NCBI GenBank assembly: GCA_002336915.1
Contig: DDET01000018.1
Coordinates: 16,532 to 63,010, forward strand
DNA from: Bacteroidetes bacterium UBA1947
GTDB taxonomy: Bacteria; Bacteroidota; Bacteroidia; Chitinophagales; Chitinophagaceae
Direction: 5' to 3'
Length of the DNA: 46,479 bases
Part shown: in pieces, positions 1 through 7,806 of the stretch
How positions within the stretch are numbered: position 1 is the first letter of the stretch
How the letters are laid out: the number at the start of each line of letters is the position of its first letter
Program-made: the position numbers and the translations under genes
The notes under the pieces: model-generated
Told to the model about the DNA's origin: nothing
Database searches by the model: none
What the model saw: only the letters and a program-made list of their open reading frames with translations

Positions 1-24
1 TATAAAGAACTGACCAAGTCATAA
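1..24 (+). CDS. possible C-terminal end of an upstream gene
   Basis: Frame 1 reads seven codons (YKELTKS) and then a TAA stop at 22-24, followed by a terminator hairpin at 30-56. This is compatible with the end of a plus-strand gene that begins outside the window. Too little is visible to name it, and the reading may be chance. Confidence 0.3.
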   Translation, partial: YKELTKS

Positions 25-29
25 AAATA

Positions 30-56
30 AAACGCCCCCGGATAACGGGGGCGTTT
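30..56. terminator. Rho-independent terminator, probably bidirectional
   Basis: AAACGCCCCCG and CGGGGGCGTTT form a perfect 11-bp stem around a 5-nt loop. It lies just past the stop of the minus-strand T9SS gene. The A-rich stretch at 23-32 reads as a T-rich tract on the minus strand, so it fits termination of that gene and could also serve a gene entering from the left. Confidence 0.8.
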
Positions 57-80
57 ATTCTTATTATAGAGGTATCCTTT

Positions 81-1046
81 TTATTTTGCTATAGTGAATT
101 TGTCTTTCTGTACCACCTCACCTTTGCTGTTCAGTATATTGTAGAAATAAGTACCTGAAGGCAGCTTAGAAAGGTCTTCCCTGTTGTTTGCAAGCAGTTC
201 TTTATTTACCACTACCTGGCCGCTGGTATTGAAAACCTGCCAGCTAAGTTTTTCTGATACATTGCTGTAAAGGTAAACGATACCTGTGCTTGGGTTAGGA
301 CCGAAGCGCACTGCTTTCTGATCTGCATTTACCTCATTTACATCAGTCGCAATGGTATAAGCCACATCATCTGCAAAAAGAGTACTGCTGTCAACCCCGC
401 CACCCAGGCGAGAACTCATCAATATTATTTGCAATTTTTTTGGACCCGTACCCATAGGGCCCGAGTAGGTGATATGTGGTGTTACGTAAGTATATGTAGC
501 AAGCGTTGCTGATACCGCACTGTCCACCATCCCGATCACACTGTCTCCTGCATTTAAAACTTTGGCGATTATATGAGCAGTATCACTTCCTTTAGGAGCA
601 TACTGTATCCATACGCCAATAGAGCCAGGACGATGTGGAGCAGTCGATATATCCTGACCTCCCGAAAATCCTAAAGACCCCAATATATTATTAGGATTAG
701 GAACACCGGTCAATATAGGCTTGCAGTTTGATAAGCAACCGGCAACAATCCCTAATGTATCCTGATCTCTTGTCATGATCTTGGCCGCAGGGGCACCTGT
801 ATGAGCATTACTTGAACTGAATATCTGCTGTGTATAATTTGAATCTTGTACAATGTACGTAGCTGCAAGGGTAATAGCAAAAGAGTCTAATCCATACCAT
901 GAGGCAGGAGCCTGTGTGTACTCGGTTGGATTTGTCCCGGCGATTTGCACAGTGTGCATACCGTCCATTGTTCCGTTCGTTATTGTTTGGGCTTTTGATG
1001 TAAGCCCTGCCAATAATACTAAAGTGAGTGTAAATAGTTTTTTCAT
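81..1046 (-). CDS. T9SS type A sorting domain-containing secreted protein
   Basis: This 321-residue protein has an N-terminal signal peptide (hydrophobic stretch LFTLTLVLLAGLTS, ending near KAQ). Its last 75 or so residues form a T9SS sorting domain: GPNPSTG, then VFNTSGQVV, LPSGTYFY and a basic end. The middle (about 25-245) is beta-rich, with a GSIGVWIQYAPKGSDTAHI segment that resembles carbohydrate-binding-like jelly-roll domains of Bacteroidota secreted proteins; I cannot assign a ligand. By analogy it is exported by Sec, crosses the outer membrane by the type IX system and is then anchored or released. It is a single gene with its own promoter, which carries a 16-bp palindrome at 1055-1070, so regulation by a dimeric repressor is possible. 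Confidence 0.85.
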   Translation of the reverse strand: MKKLFTLTLVLLAGLTSKAQTITNGTMDGMHTVQIAGTNPTEYTQAPASWYGLDSFAITLAATYIVQDSNYTQQIFSSSNAHTGAPAAKIMTRDQDTLGIVAGCLSNCKPILTGVPNPNNILGSLGFSGGQDISTAPHRPGSIGVWIQYAPKGSDTAHIIAKVLNAGDSVIGMVDSAVSATLATYTYVTPHITYSGPMGTGPKKLQIILMSSRLGGGVDSSTLFADDVAYTIATDVNEVNADQKAVRFGPNPSTGIVYLYSNVSEKLSWQVFNTSGQVVVNKELLANNREDLSKLPSGTYFYNILNSKGEVVQKDKFTIAK

Positions 1047-1054
1047 AAGAGTGT

Positions 1055-1070
1055 TTTGTTAGCTAACAAA
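1055..1070. promoter_or_regulatory. 16-bp perfect palindrome at promoter, candidate operator
   Basis: TTTGTTAGCTAACAAA is a perfect palindrome. It overlaps the -7 box of the minus-strand T9SS gene promoter (1067-1074) and covers the expected transcription start. Palindromes placed like this are typically repressor operators; that role is inferred. The transcribed copy could also form a small hairpin at the 5' end of the mRNA. Confidence 0.45.
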
Positions 1071-1097
1071 GATAAGCGGATATTCAATTAATTCAAA
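1067..1097 (-). promoter_or_regulatory. Bacteroidota-type promoter of the T9SS gene
   Basis: Read on the minus strand, TTTG (1097-1094), 19 nt, TATCTTTG (1074-1067) matches the Bacteroidota primary sigma-factor consensus exactly. The gene's ATG is about 20 nt further on. The -33 box lies inside the 3' end of the peroxiredoxin gene. Confidence 0.75.
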
Positions 1098-1558
1098 GAA
1101 TTTAATGTGTCTTCAATGGCTTTGAAATTAGGCAGTTCACCTGCGTTCTCAAGCACTTCTGCATAGCGAACTATGCCTTCTTTATCTATCACGAAAGATG
1201 CCCTTTTCGATACACCTCTCATGTCGTTCGAGAAAGTCTCATACAGGCTGTCATATGCTATGGAGGCTTCCTTATTGAAATCGCTCAGCAATGGGAAGTT
1301 CAGGTTTTGCTCTTCTTTGAATTTATTGAGCGAGTATAGTGAATCGACCGAAATGCCATAAACCTCCGCATTTAGATTATTATACATATTTAAATTGTCG
1401 CGCATGTAGCATAATTCTTTGGTACAGGTACTGGTAAAGGCTAGCGGAAAAAACAGTAATACTACGTTTTTCCCTTTTTGTTCACTAAGTGTCACTTTAT
1501 TTTTCTCATTGTCGCGAAGCGTAAAATCCGGGGCTTGCTGACCTGTTTGTAATGCCAT
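1088..1558 (-). CDS. PrxQ/BCP-like peroxiredoxin
   Basis: This 156-residue cytosolic AhpC/TSA-family peroxiredoxin has the signature FFPLAFTSTC with the peroxidatic cysteine at about residue 45. A second cysteine sits five residues on (C50), the arrangement known from E. coli BCP/PrxQ, where the two form an intramolecular disulfide that thioredoxin reduces. It should reduce hydrogen peroxide and organic hydroperoxides. The length is normal for the family and no signal peptide is present. It is divergent from groES and has its own exact-consensus promoter, so the region between (1559-1771) holds control signals for both an oxidative-defence gene and the chaperonin operon. AhpE-like activity is an alternative, but AhpE lacks the C50 arrangement. 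Confidence 0.88.
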   Translation of the reverse strand: MALQTGQQAPDFTLRDNEKNKVTLSEQKGKNVVLLFFPLAFTSTCTKELCYMRDNLNMYNNLNAEVYGISVDSLYSLNKFKEEQNLNFPLLSDFNKEASIAYDSLYETFSNDMRGVSKRASFVIDKEGIVRYAEVLENAGELPNFKAIEDTLNSLN

Positions 1559-1572
1559 AGCTTATTTTTCAC

Positions 1573-1603
1573 CAAATGTAGCTTGCCTGGGCATTCTGTC
1601 AAA
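1573..1603 (-). promoter_or_regulatory. promoter of the peroxiredoxin gene
   Basis: On the minus strand TTTG (1603-1600), 19 nt, TACATTTG (1580-1573) is an exact match to the Bacteroidota consensus, 14 nt before the ATG. The -33 box overlaps one copy of the CTGTCAAA repeat (1596-1603). Confidence 0.75.
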
Positions 1604-1771
1604 ATGAAAGATTACAGGAAAAAATGACTGTCAAATTAGGTTTTTTTATAAATACAAGACGAAATTCTGAAAAATTGGCTGACATTTGCAGCCCCGCAAC
1701 TGCTCGGCATAGAATCTGATGAGAGTCCTGTACAAACATAAAGGTTTTAAATTTTTTAAATAACAATAACT

Positions 1772-2053
1772 ATGGCAAACAAAGTAAACATTACTCCGCT
1801 TCACGACAGGGTAATCGTTAAACCCGCTGCAGCAGAAGAGAAAACTGCCGGTGGTATCATTATCCCTGACACTGCAAAAGAAAAACCACAACGCGGCACG
1901 ATCATAGCTGCCGGACCTGGTAAGAAAGATGAACCAATGACCGTAAAGTCGGGCGATACTGTACTTTATGGCAAATATGCAGGTACTGAGATAACGCTTG
2001 AAGGTGAAGATTACCTGATCATGCGCGAAAGCGATGTACTGGCGATAGTGTAA
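1772..2053 (+). CDS. groES: co-chaperonin GroES
   Basis: This 93-residue GroES has the typical start (ITPLHDRVIVKP), the mobile-loop region EEKTAGGIIIPD at about 20-31, and the conserved VLYGKYAGTEI segment near the end. It forms the heptameric lid of the GroEL chamber in the cytoplasm. groEL follows 85 bp downstream on the same strand, the usual operon order, although the gap is filled with low-complexity repeats. I find no CIRCE operator (the HrcA site) upstream. The start is the only sensible ATG and has an A/T-rich leader, as expected where Shine-Dalgarno sites are rare. Confidence 0.97.
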   Translation: MANKVNITPLHDRVIVKPAAAEEKTAGGIIIPDTAKEKPQRGTIIAAGPGKKDEPMTVKSGDTVLYGKYAGTEITLEGEDYLIMRESDVLAIV

Positions 2054-2138
2054 GAATGTGCAAATGTGACAATATGCAAATGTGCAAATTGTTGATGTTT
2101 TCAAATTTTCAATAATCAATTTTCAATTTTAATAAAAA
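2054..2138. repeat. low-complexity repeat spacer between groES and groEL
   Basis: The left half repeats ATGTGCAAATGTG-like units (2056-2090). The right half repeats TTTTCAA/CAATTTT units (2097-2130). Neither half encodes a protein. Confidence 0.7.
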
Positions 2139-3776
2139 ATGGCAAAGCAATTATTTTTCAATACGGACGCCCGCAACAAGATGAAACGCGGCGTTGACAT
2201 TTTGGCTGACGCAGTGAAAGTGACACTGGGCCCTAAAGGCCGTAACGTGGTGATCGAAAAGAAATTCGGTGCACCAAGCGTTACTAAAGATGGTGTTACC
2301 GTCGCAAAAGAAATAGAACTGGAAGACGCTATTGAGAACCTGGGCGCACAGATGGTGAAGGAAGTAGCATCACGCACTGCTGATATAGCAGGTGACGGTA
2401 CTACTACTGCAACTGTTCTGGCACAGTCTATCATTAACGAAGGCCTCAGGAACGTAGCTGCAGGTGCTAACCCGATGGACCTGAAGCGTGGGATAGACAA
2501 AGCAGTAACTGCTATTGTTGAGAACCTGAGGAAACAATCTGAAAAAGTAGGTAACGATAACAAGAAGATAGAGCAGGTAGCATCTATCTCGGCCAATAAC
2601 GACAATGCCATCGGAAAGCTGATAGCTGAAGCTATGGCTAAAGTAGGTAATGAAGGCGTTATCACCGTTGAGGAAGCGAAAGGCACAGAAACTACGGTAG
2701 AAGTAGTGGAAGGTATGCAGTTCGACCGCGGTTATCTGAGTGCTTACTTCGTAACTAATACGGAGAAGATGATGGTGGAATTACAGAACCCATACATCCT
2801 CATTTACGAGAAGAAAGTAAGCAGCCTGAAAGACATCCTGCCGATACTGGAAAGCGTGGTGCAAAGCGGCCGCCCGCTGTTGATCATTGCTGAAGATGTA
2901 GATGGTGAAGCACTGTCTACACTGGTGGTGAACAAACTGCGTGGCTCACTGAAGATCGCAGCTGTAAAAGCTCCGGGCTTTGGCGATCGCCGTAAGGAAA
3001 TGCTGCAGGACATCGCTGCGCTCACAGGTGGTACCGTTATAAGCGAAGACCAGGGTTACAAACTGGAAAACGCTTCTATGGCATACCTTGGCCAGGCTGA
3101 AAGCATTACCATAGACAAAGACAACACCACTATAGTAGGCGGTAAAGGTGAAAAAGAAAATATCACCGGCCGTGTTAACCAGATCAAATCGCAGATAGAA
3201 ACTACTACCAGCGATTATGATAAGGAAAAACTCCAGGAGCGCCTCGCTAAATTAAGTGGTGGTGTAGCTGTACTGTACGTAGGTGCTGCATCTGAAGTGG
3301 AAATGAAGGAAAAGAAAGATCGCGTGGACGATGCACTGCATGCTACACGTGCTGCTGTGGAAGAGGGTATAGTACCAGGTGGTGGCGTAGCTTACATCCG
3401 CGCTATTGAAGTGCTAAACGATATGAAAGGCGACAACCTGGACGAAACAACAGGTATCGCGATCATCCGCCGCTCACTCGAAGAGCCACTTCGCCAGATA
3501 GTTGCCAACGCAGGTATCGAAGGTTCAATAGTGGTACAGAAGATAAAAGAAGGCAAAGCTGATTTTGGTTTCAATGCACGCACTGAAGTATATGAGAATA
3601 TGCTTGCAGCAGGTGTTATCGATCCAACTAAGGTGAGCCGTGTGGCACTGGAAAATGCAGCTTCAATAGCCAGCATGCTCCTGACTACAGAATGTGTAAT
3701 AGCTGAAAAGCCAGCCCCTAAAGAAGCAGGCCATTCACACGGCATGCCGGGTGGTGGTATGGATATGGGCTATTAA
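2139..3776 (+). CDS. groEL: chaperonin GroEL
   Basis: This 545-residue 60-kDa chaperonin is full length. Visible marks include KVTLGPKGRNVV near the N-terminus, the ATP-binding GDGTTTATVLAQ at about 86-97, VEEGIVPGGGVAY near 405-415, and the Gly/Met-rich tail GMPGGGMDMGY. It forms the double heptameric ring that folds client proteins with GroES and ATP. It is the second gene of the groES-groEL operon and ends in a strong terminator at 3801-3829. The ATG follows an A-rich run (AATAAAAAATGG), the normal translation-start context here. Confidence 0.98.
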   Translation: MAKQLFFNTDARNKMKRGVDILADAVKVTLGPKGRNVVIEKKFGAPSVTKDGVTVAKEIELEDAIENLGAQMVKEVASRTADIAGDGTTTATVLAQSIINEGLRNVAAGANPMDLKRGIDKAVTAIVENLRKQSEKVGNDNKKIEQVASISANNDNAIGKLIAEAMAKVGNEGVITVEEAKGTETTVEVVEGMQFDRGYLSAYFVTNTEKMMVELQNPYILIYEKKVSSLKDILPILESVVQSGRPLLIIAEDVDGEALSTLVVNKLRGSLKIAAVKAPGFGDRRKEMLQDIAALTGGTVISEDQGYKLENASMAYLGQAESITIDKDNTTIVGGKGEKENITGRVNQIKSQIETTTSDYDKEKLQERLAKLSGGVAVLYVGAASEVEMKEKKDRVDDALHATRAAVEEGIVPGGGVAYIRAIEVLNDMKGDNLDETTGIAIIRRSLEEPLRQIVANAGIEGSIVVQKIKEGKADFGFNARTEVYENMLAAGVIDPTKVSRVALENAASIASMLLTTECVIAEKPAPKEAGHSHGMPGGGMDMGY

Positions 3777-3800
3777 TATTCTCAATTCGATTTTATTCAA

Positions 3801-3829
3801 AGTCCCCGCAGTATGCGGGGACTTTTTTT
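3801..3829 (+). terminator. Rho-independent terminator after groEL
   Basis: AGTCCCCGCA and TGCGGGGACT form a perfect 10-bp stem with a 3-nt loop, followed by a seven-T run. An ATG at 3813 begins in the loop, so it cannot be the start of the next gene. Confidence 0.92.
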
Positions 3830-3845
3830 ATATCTTAGTGTACCT

Positions 3846-4739
3846 ATGCCAAACATAAGACCTATTCCAATTACCATTGTAATCATCCTGTTGCCTTTTC
3901 TATCCATTTCCCAGGATTTTGGTAGCCGTTTTGAAGATTTGTGGAAGGAAAACGATACTGCAGGCATCAGTAAACTGCTGTATGAATGGGAGAAGCAAAA
4001 GCCTAATGAGGCAGAGCTATTCATAGCGTATTACAATTTTTATGTCAAGAGAAGTGCGGAAGAAATAGTTTCGCTAGAGGCCAATCCCCATAACCCCCAA
4101 TATCAGTTGAAGGACAGTACGGGTAAGGTTGCAGGATACATTAATTCAGGTATTGCCTACAACAAAGAAGCGCTGGAAAGAGGATTCTCTTATATTGATA
4201 AAGGGACTGCATTGTATCCTGACCGACTGGATATGCGCTTTGGCAAAATATACATGCTTGGGGAGATCAAGGACTATCAGGAATTTACTAAAGAGATAAT
4301 AGAAGCTATCGATTATTCTGTTAAGATAAGGAATGCATGGAGGTGGAAGAAAAATGAGGCATTAAAGGATCCTGAAAATTACTTCCTGGGTTCCCTGCAG
4401 GATTATATAAATACGCTCTATAATTCGGGTGATGAGCAACTCCCTTATATGAGGCGCATTTCTGAAGAGGTATTAAAATACTACCCCGACCACGTTCAAA
4501 GCCTTTCAAATATCGCACTTACATACATGATCAATGGGGATAACGATAAGGGCCTGGAATATCTGCTGAGAGCAGAGAAACTGTCGCCATCGGACATCGT
4601 GGTTATAAACAATATCGCCGAGGTGTATTACAGGAAAAAGGACAATTTGAAATCTAAAAGCTACTATGAAAAAATGATAAAGCTTGGCAACGCGGAAGAG
4701 GTAGAATATGCTAAAGAACAAATGAAGAAACTTAAATAG
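3846..4739 (+). CDS. secreted TPR-repeat protein
   Basis: The protein has 297 residues from the ATG at 3846. I prefer this start because the upstream in-frame ATG at 3813 lies inside the groEL terminator and because this one gives a clean signal peptide (IPITIVIILLPFLSISQ). The mature part has alternating helices, and the last 90 residues contain at least two tetratricopeptide repeats (SNIALTYMINGDNDKGLEYL, then NNIAEVYYRKKDNLKSKSYY). TPR domains mediate protein-protein contacts; no enzyme motif is present, so a periplasmic scaffold or assembly role is the most I can infer. It ends 4 bp before the convergent outer-membrane gene, with no terminator visible between them. Confidence 0.8.
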   Translation: MPNIRPIPITIVIILLPFLSISQDFGSRFEDLWKENDTAGISKLLYEWEKQKPNEAELFIAYYNFYVKRSAEEIVSLEANPHNPQYQLKDSTGKVAGYINSGIAYNKEALERGFSYIDKGTALYPDRLDMRFGKIYMLGEIKDYQEFTKEIIEAIDYSVKIRNAWRWKKNEALKDPENYFLGSLQDYINTLYNSGDEQLPYMRRISEEVLKYYPDHVQSLSNIALTYMINGDNDKGLEYLLRAEKLSPSDIVVINNIAEVYYRKKDNLKSKSYYEKMIKLGNAEEVEYAKEQMKKLK

Positions 4740-4743
4740 CTAC

Positions 4744-6417
4744 CTAAAACATATCATACCCCCTGCGTATAAAATTCAGCCTCAAGCCCCCATATACAAT
4801 TGTACTGGTAGTGCCCGGCAGAAAATTATTGGCGTACACATATTTGCGATAAGTAGTCCCGAGATCGATAAATAAATTTGTCCTTAGCTCGTAGGATAAA
4901 TTCAGATTCACAAGCGCGCAGTTACCTTTAGGCCCATTTATAAAGCCCCCCAATTCCGGGCTTTGATTCTCTGTGCTTTTAAAAATATCACTGCCGTAGT
5001 TGGCCACGCCAGTATCCACACCTTGTATATAGTACATGCCCTTTATAGTAGCATACAGATCCCTCATCGGTTGGTAGCGTATAATGCCGATCAGCTCGGC
5101 AAAGTTAGCTCCAAGTGGATGTGCCAGTGGCTGGTTGTATTGCGAGTAGCTCCCCGACGTATCGTGATAGGCATAAGTGTAAGGACGCACAATATTCAGC
5201 TCTCCCTGCAGGTCCAGGTTCTTAATGCCTGCAGCATCAAAGTATTTACCCCCCAGCTGCAGTCCAAACCTGTTGCCTTCACCACCTTTCGTTTCATTAA
5301 GCAAGAACTGTCCGTAGAACTGCAGGTGCTTTAATGCGATGGCTTTGAAATTCAGTCCCACGTTCACATTGGTATTGCTGCCCGCTGCAAACTCTGCGCT
5401 GCGGTAAAATATTATTGGGTTAAGATATCCAATGTCAAAATCGCGGGTGGTGAACATAGTTGCTTCAAACAAGCCCACATTCAGCCATCTTGTGGCGTTT
5501 ACACCCAGGTGATGAATAGCTGCGTATTTGCGTGGCAATATCCTGTCACCGGTCCTGCTATATGGTGATGTTAATTCAAGAAACAGGTTTTGGTACCTGA
5601 ACTTACCTATACGGCTTGTGATCCTGAGGAAAGGACTGCTTGTAGCAAAATCGCTGATGATCAGCGAGCGTACCCCATCGCCAATAAAGTGTTTGTCGTA
5701 ACCGAAAGTTACATTGATGTGGTCCTTCACCGCAGCAAAATCTACGTAGCCGCCTGCAAGTATATAATCGTATTTATTTGCTGCAGGTGCCTGGTAATAA
5801 TCTGCGCCGGGTAGCGCCTGCCTGTCATTAGCCCAGTTGGCTACATACGAAACAGGTTTTTCCTGGTTATCTGTGAACCACGTATAGAAGCCCAGCTTAT
5901 TAGTTATCCTGCCTCTTAGTTCCAGTCCTCTGCTATTTATGTACAGTGGCTTACTGGGGTTGTCTTTTTCATAGAACCCTTCGATACCTATTATCGGGTT
6001 CACCGCTAAAAAGAAGTCATCAGTATTTACATGTACGAAGTCGGGCTGCTTTTTATAGAAGGTGCGGAATATGGGCTGCTTCGAATCTATAGCACCGTCC
6101 CCATCCGGCATCCATTCGCCGCTGATGGATTCCATTCGCCTGATATTATGAAGGTCGATCTTACTCAGCTCATTGTAGCGGGCATTTTTACGCTGCTCTA
6201 CCAGGAAGTTGATAGCATCTTTGCGGGAGCTTGGCTTGTCGCCCAGGAATAAGTTGCTGTCCAGCTTGCCCGATCTTGTTTCCAGTTTATCGAGCACGTT
6301 ATAGTCTACACCATTTATGGGTAGGTAGGTACTTTGCGCCTTTGCTGCGCAGGCCATTACCATATAAGACAAGGTTAAAGTAATTGCTTTTTTATACCTG
6401 CCCCGTGTTTTCTCCAT
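4744..6417 (-). CDS. outer-membrane beta-barrel protein (Wzi/RemB-like)
   Basis: This 557-residue protein has a signal peptide ending near AKAQ (residue 28), a soluble alpha/loop region to about 130, then many amphipathic strands with aromatic ends. The last residues RRGYDMF end in Phe, as expected for BAM-inserted barrels. Segments such as INSRGLELRGRI, GFYTWFTDNQEKPVSY and GYDKHFIGDGVRSLIISD resemble the Bacteroidota capsule-assembly Wzi family, which includes the gliding-motility protein RemB. That family link is from memory of the pattern and is moderate. Function could be surface polysaccharide attachment or gliding; no neighbour supports either. It is transcribed divergently from pyrC across a 57-bp gap. 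Confidence 0.65.
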   Translation of the reverse strand: MEKTRGRYKKAITLTLSYMVMACAAKAQSTYLPINGVDYNVLDKLETRSGKLDSNLFLGDKPSSRKDAINFLVEQRKNARYNELSKIDLHNIRRMESISGEWMPDGDGAIDSKQPIFRTFYKKQPDFVHVNTDDFFLAVNPIIGIEGFYEKDNPSKPLYINSRGLELRGRITNKLGFYTWFTDNQEKPVSYVANWANDRQALPGADYYQAPAANKYDYILAGGYVDFAAVKDHINVTFGYDKHFIGDGVRSLIISDFATSSPFLRITSRIGKFRYQNLFLELTSPYSRTGDRILPRKYAAIHHLGVNATRWLNVGLFEATMFTTRDFDIGYLNPIIFYRSAEFAAGSNTNVNVGLNFKAIALKHLQFYGQFLLNETKGGEGNRFGLQLGGKYFDAAGIKNLDLQGELNIVRPYTYAYHDTSGSYSQYNQPLAHPLGANFAELIGIIRYQPMRDLYATIKGMYYIQGVDTGVANYGSDIFKSTENQSPELGGFINGPKGNCALVNLNLSYELRTNLFIDLGTTYRKYVYANNFLPGTTSTIVYGGLRLNFIRRGYDMF

Positions 6418-6450
6418 GCGTATCCTTAACTTTCCGCTAAATTAGCTTTA

Positions 6451-6458
6451 TAAATTTG
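6451..6458 (+). promoter_or_regulatory. -7 box of the pyrC promoter
   Basis: TAAATTTG matches TAnnTTTG, 16 nt before the pyrC ATG. A matching -33 TTTG is not evident, so the assignment is tentative. Confidence 0.4.
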
Positions 6459-6474
6459 TTGTAGGTAATATTAT

Positions 6475-7806
6475 ATGTCGTCAATACTAATAAAAAATGC
6501 TTCAATGGTCAACGAGGGCAGCACCCTTGTTACCGATGTGTGGATAAAAAATGGCCATATTGAAAAGATAGGCAATGATCTGCAACCAAAAGAAGGCTGT
6601 AAAGTAATAGAAGCCGAAGGCCTGTACTTGCTGCCGGGTATAATAGACGACCAGGTACATTTTCGCGAGCCCGGGCTAACACACAAGGCCACCATAGCCA
6701 CCGAGGCACGGGCCGCAGTAGCAGGTGGTACTACCTCCTTTATGGAGATGCCCAATACCAATCCTCCAGCATTAACGCAAGACTTGCTGGAGCAGAAATT
6801 CAGCATTGCCGCAGCAACATCGGTAGCTAACTACTCCTTTATGATGGGCGTATCTAACGACAATGCCGATGAGGTACTGCGCACCAATGAAAAGAAAAGG
6901 GATGTAGCAGCAATAAAGATATTTATGGGCTCCAGCACCGGCAATATGCTGGTGGATAACTACGTGACACTTAACAAATTGTTCTCTGAATCTGAACTCC
7001 TGATAGCCACCCATTGCGAAGACGAAAGAATAATTGCGGCAAATAAGCTGAAATATCCCGATGCTGATGATGCATCCTTCCACCCGCTGATACGTGACGC
7101 AGAAGCCTGCTTCGCCAGCTCTTTTTCTGCCGTGCAACTGGCTAAGAAATACGATACCCGCCTGCATATATTCCACATCTCTACAGCTATGGAATTGCAG
7201 CTATTCACCAACATGTTCCCTTTGACCGAAAAGCGCATCACATCCGAAGTATGTGTGCATCACCTGCATTTCACTGCCGATGATTACCCGCGCCTGGGCA
7301 ACCTGATAAAGTGTAACCCTGCCATCAAAGCACCCGAAAATAAAGCCGCCCTGTGGGAAGCCCTCCTCGACGACCGGCTGGACATCATAGCTACCGATCA
7401 TGCCCCTCATACATGGGATGAGAAACAGCAGCCTTACGCACAGGCCCCTGCAGGCCTGCCTTTAGTGCAGCATTCATTATTATTGATGCTGAAGTATGTA
7501 AAAGAAGGAAAATTGAGTCTTGAGAAGGTAGTGGAGAAAATGTGCCATGCACCTGCCCAATGTTTTCAAATAAAAGACAGGGGTTATATACGCGAAGGCT
7601 ATCATGCTGATCTCGTATTGGTCGACCTGGATACGTTTACTACTGTTACACGAGAAAATATTTTATACAAGTGCGGCTGGTCGCCGCTGGAAAATGAAAT
7701 ATTGCCCGCTACGGTACGTTATACTTTTGTGAATGGTGAGATAGTATACGAGGACGGCAAAATCAATGATAGCGTCCGCGGGCAAAGATTGTTATTCGAC
7801 AGGTAA
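6475..7806 (+). CDS. pyrC: dihydroorotase
   Basis: This 443-residue amidohydrolase carries the metal-binding HFR motif at 62-64 (DDQVHFREPG), a KIFMGSSTGN segment holding the likely bridging lysine, FHIST, and DHAPH with the catalytic Asp. These mark a class I dihydroorotase, which closes N-carbamoyl-aspartate to dihydroorotate in pyrimidine synthesis in the cytoplasm. Length and motifs are complete, so it is probably active and not a PyrC-like partner subunit. Allantoinase is a sister family, but no purine-degradation genes are nearby. Its stop overlaps the start of the MutS-like gene (TAATG), so the two are probably translated together. Confidence 0.9.
   Translation: MSSILIKNASMVNEGSTLVTDVWIKNGHIEKIGNDLQPKEGCKVIEAEGLYLLPGIIDDQVHFREPGLTHKATIATEARAAVAGGTTSFMEMPNTNPPALTQDLLEQKFSIAAATSVANYSFMMGVSNDNADEVLRTNEKKRDVAAIKIFMGSSTGNMLVDNYVTLNKLFSESELLIATHCEDERIIAANKLKYPDADDASFHPLIRDAEACFASSFSAVQLAKKYDTRLHIFHISTAMELQLFTNMFPLTEKRITSEVCVHHLHFTADDYPRLGNLIKCNPAIKAPENKAALWEALLDDRLDIIATDHAPHTWDEKQQPYAQAPAGLPLVQHSLLLMLKYVKEGKLSLEKVVEKMCHAPAQCFQIKDRGYIREGYHADLVLVDLDTFTTVTRENILYKCGWSPLENEILPATVRYTFVNGEIVYEDGKINDSVRGQRLLFDR

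Noticed and set aside
1675..1690. Sigma-54-like TTGGC...TTGCA upstream of groES
   Set aside because: GG and GC are separated by 9 nt, not the 10 nt required, and the -24/-12 match is otherwise partial.
3813..3845. N-terminal extension of the TPR protein
   Set aside because: The upstream ATG lies in the groEL terminator hairpin and would spoil the signal peptide.
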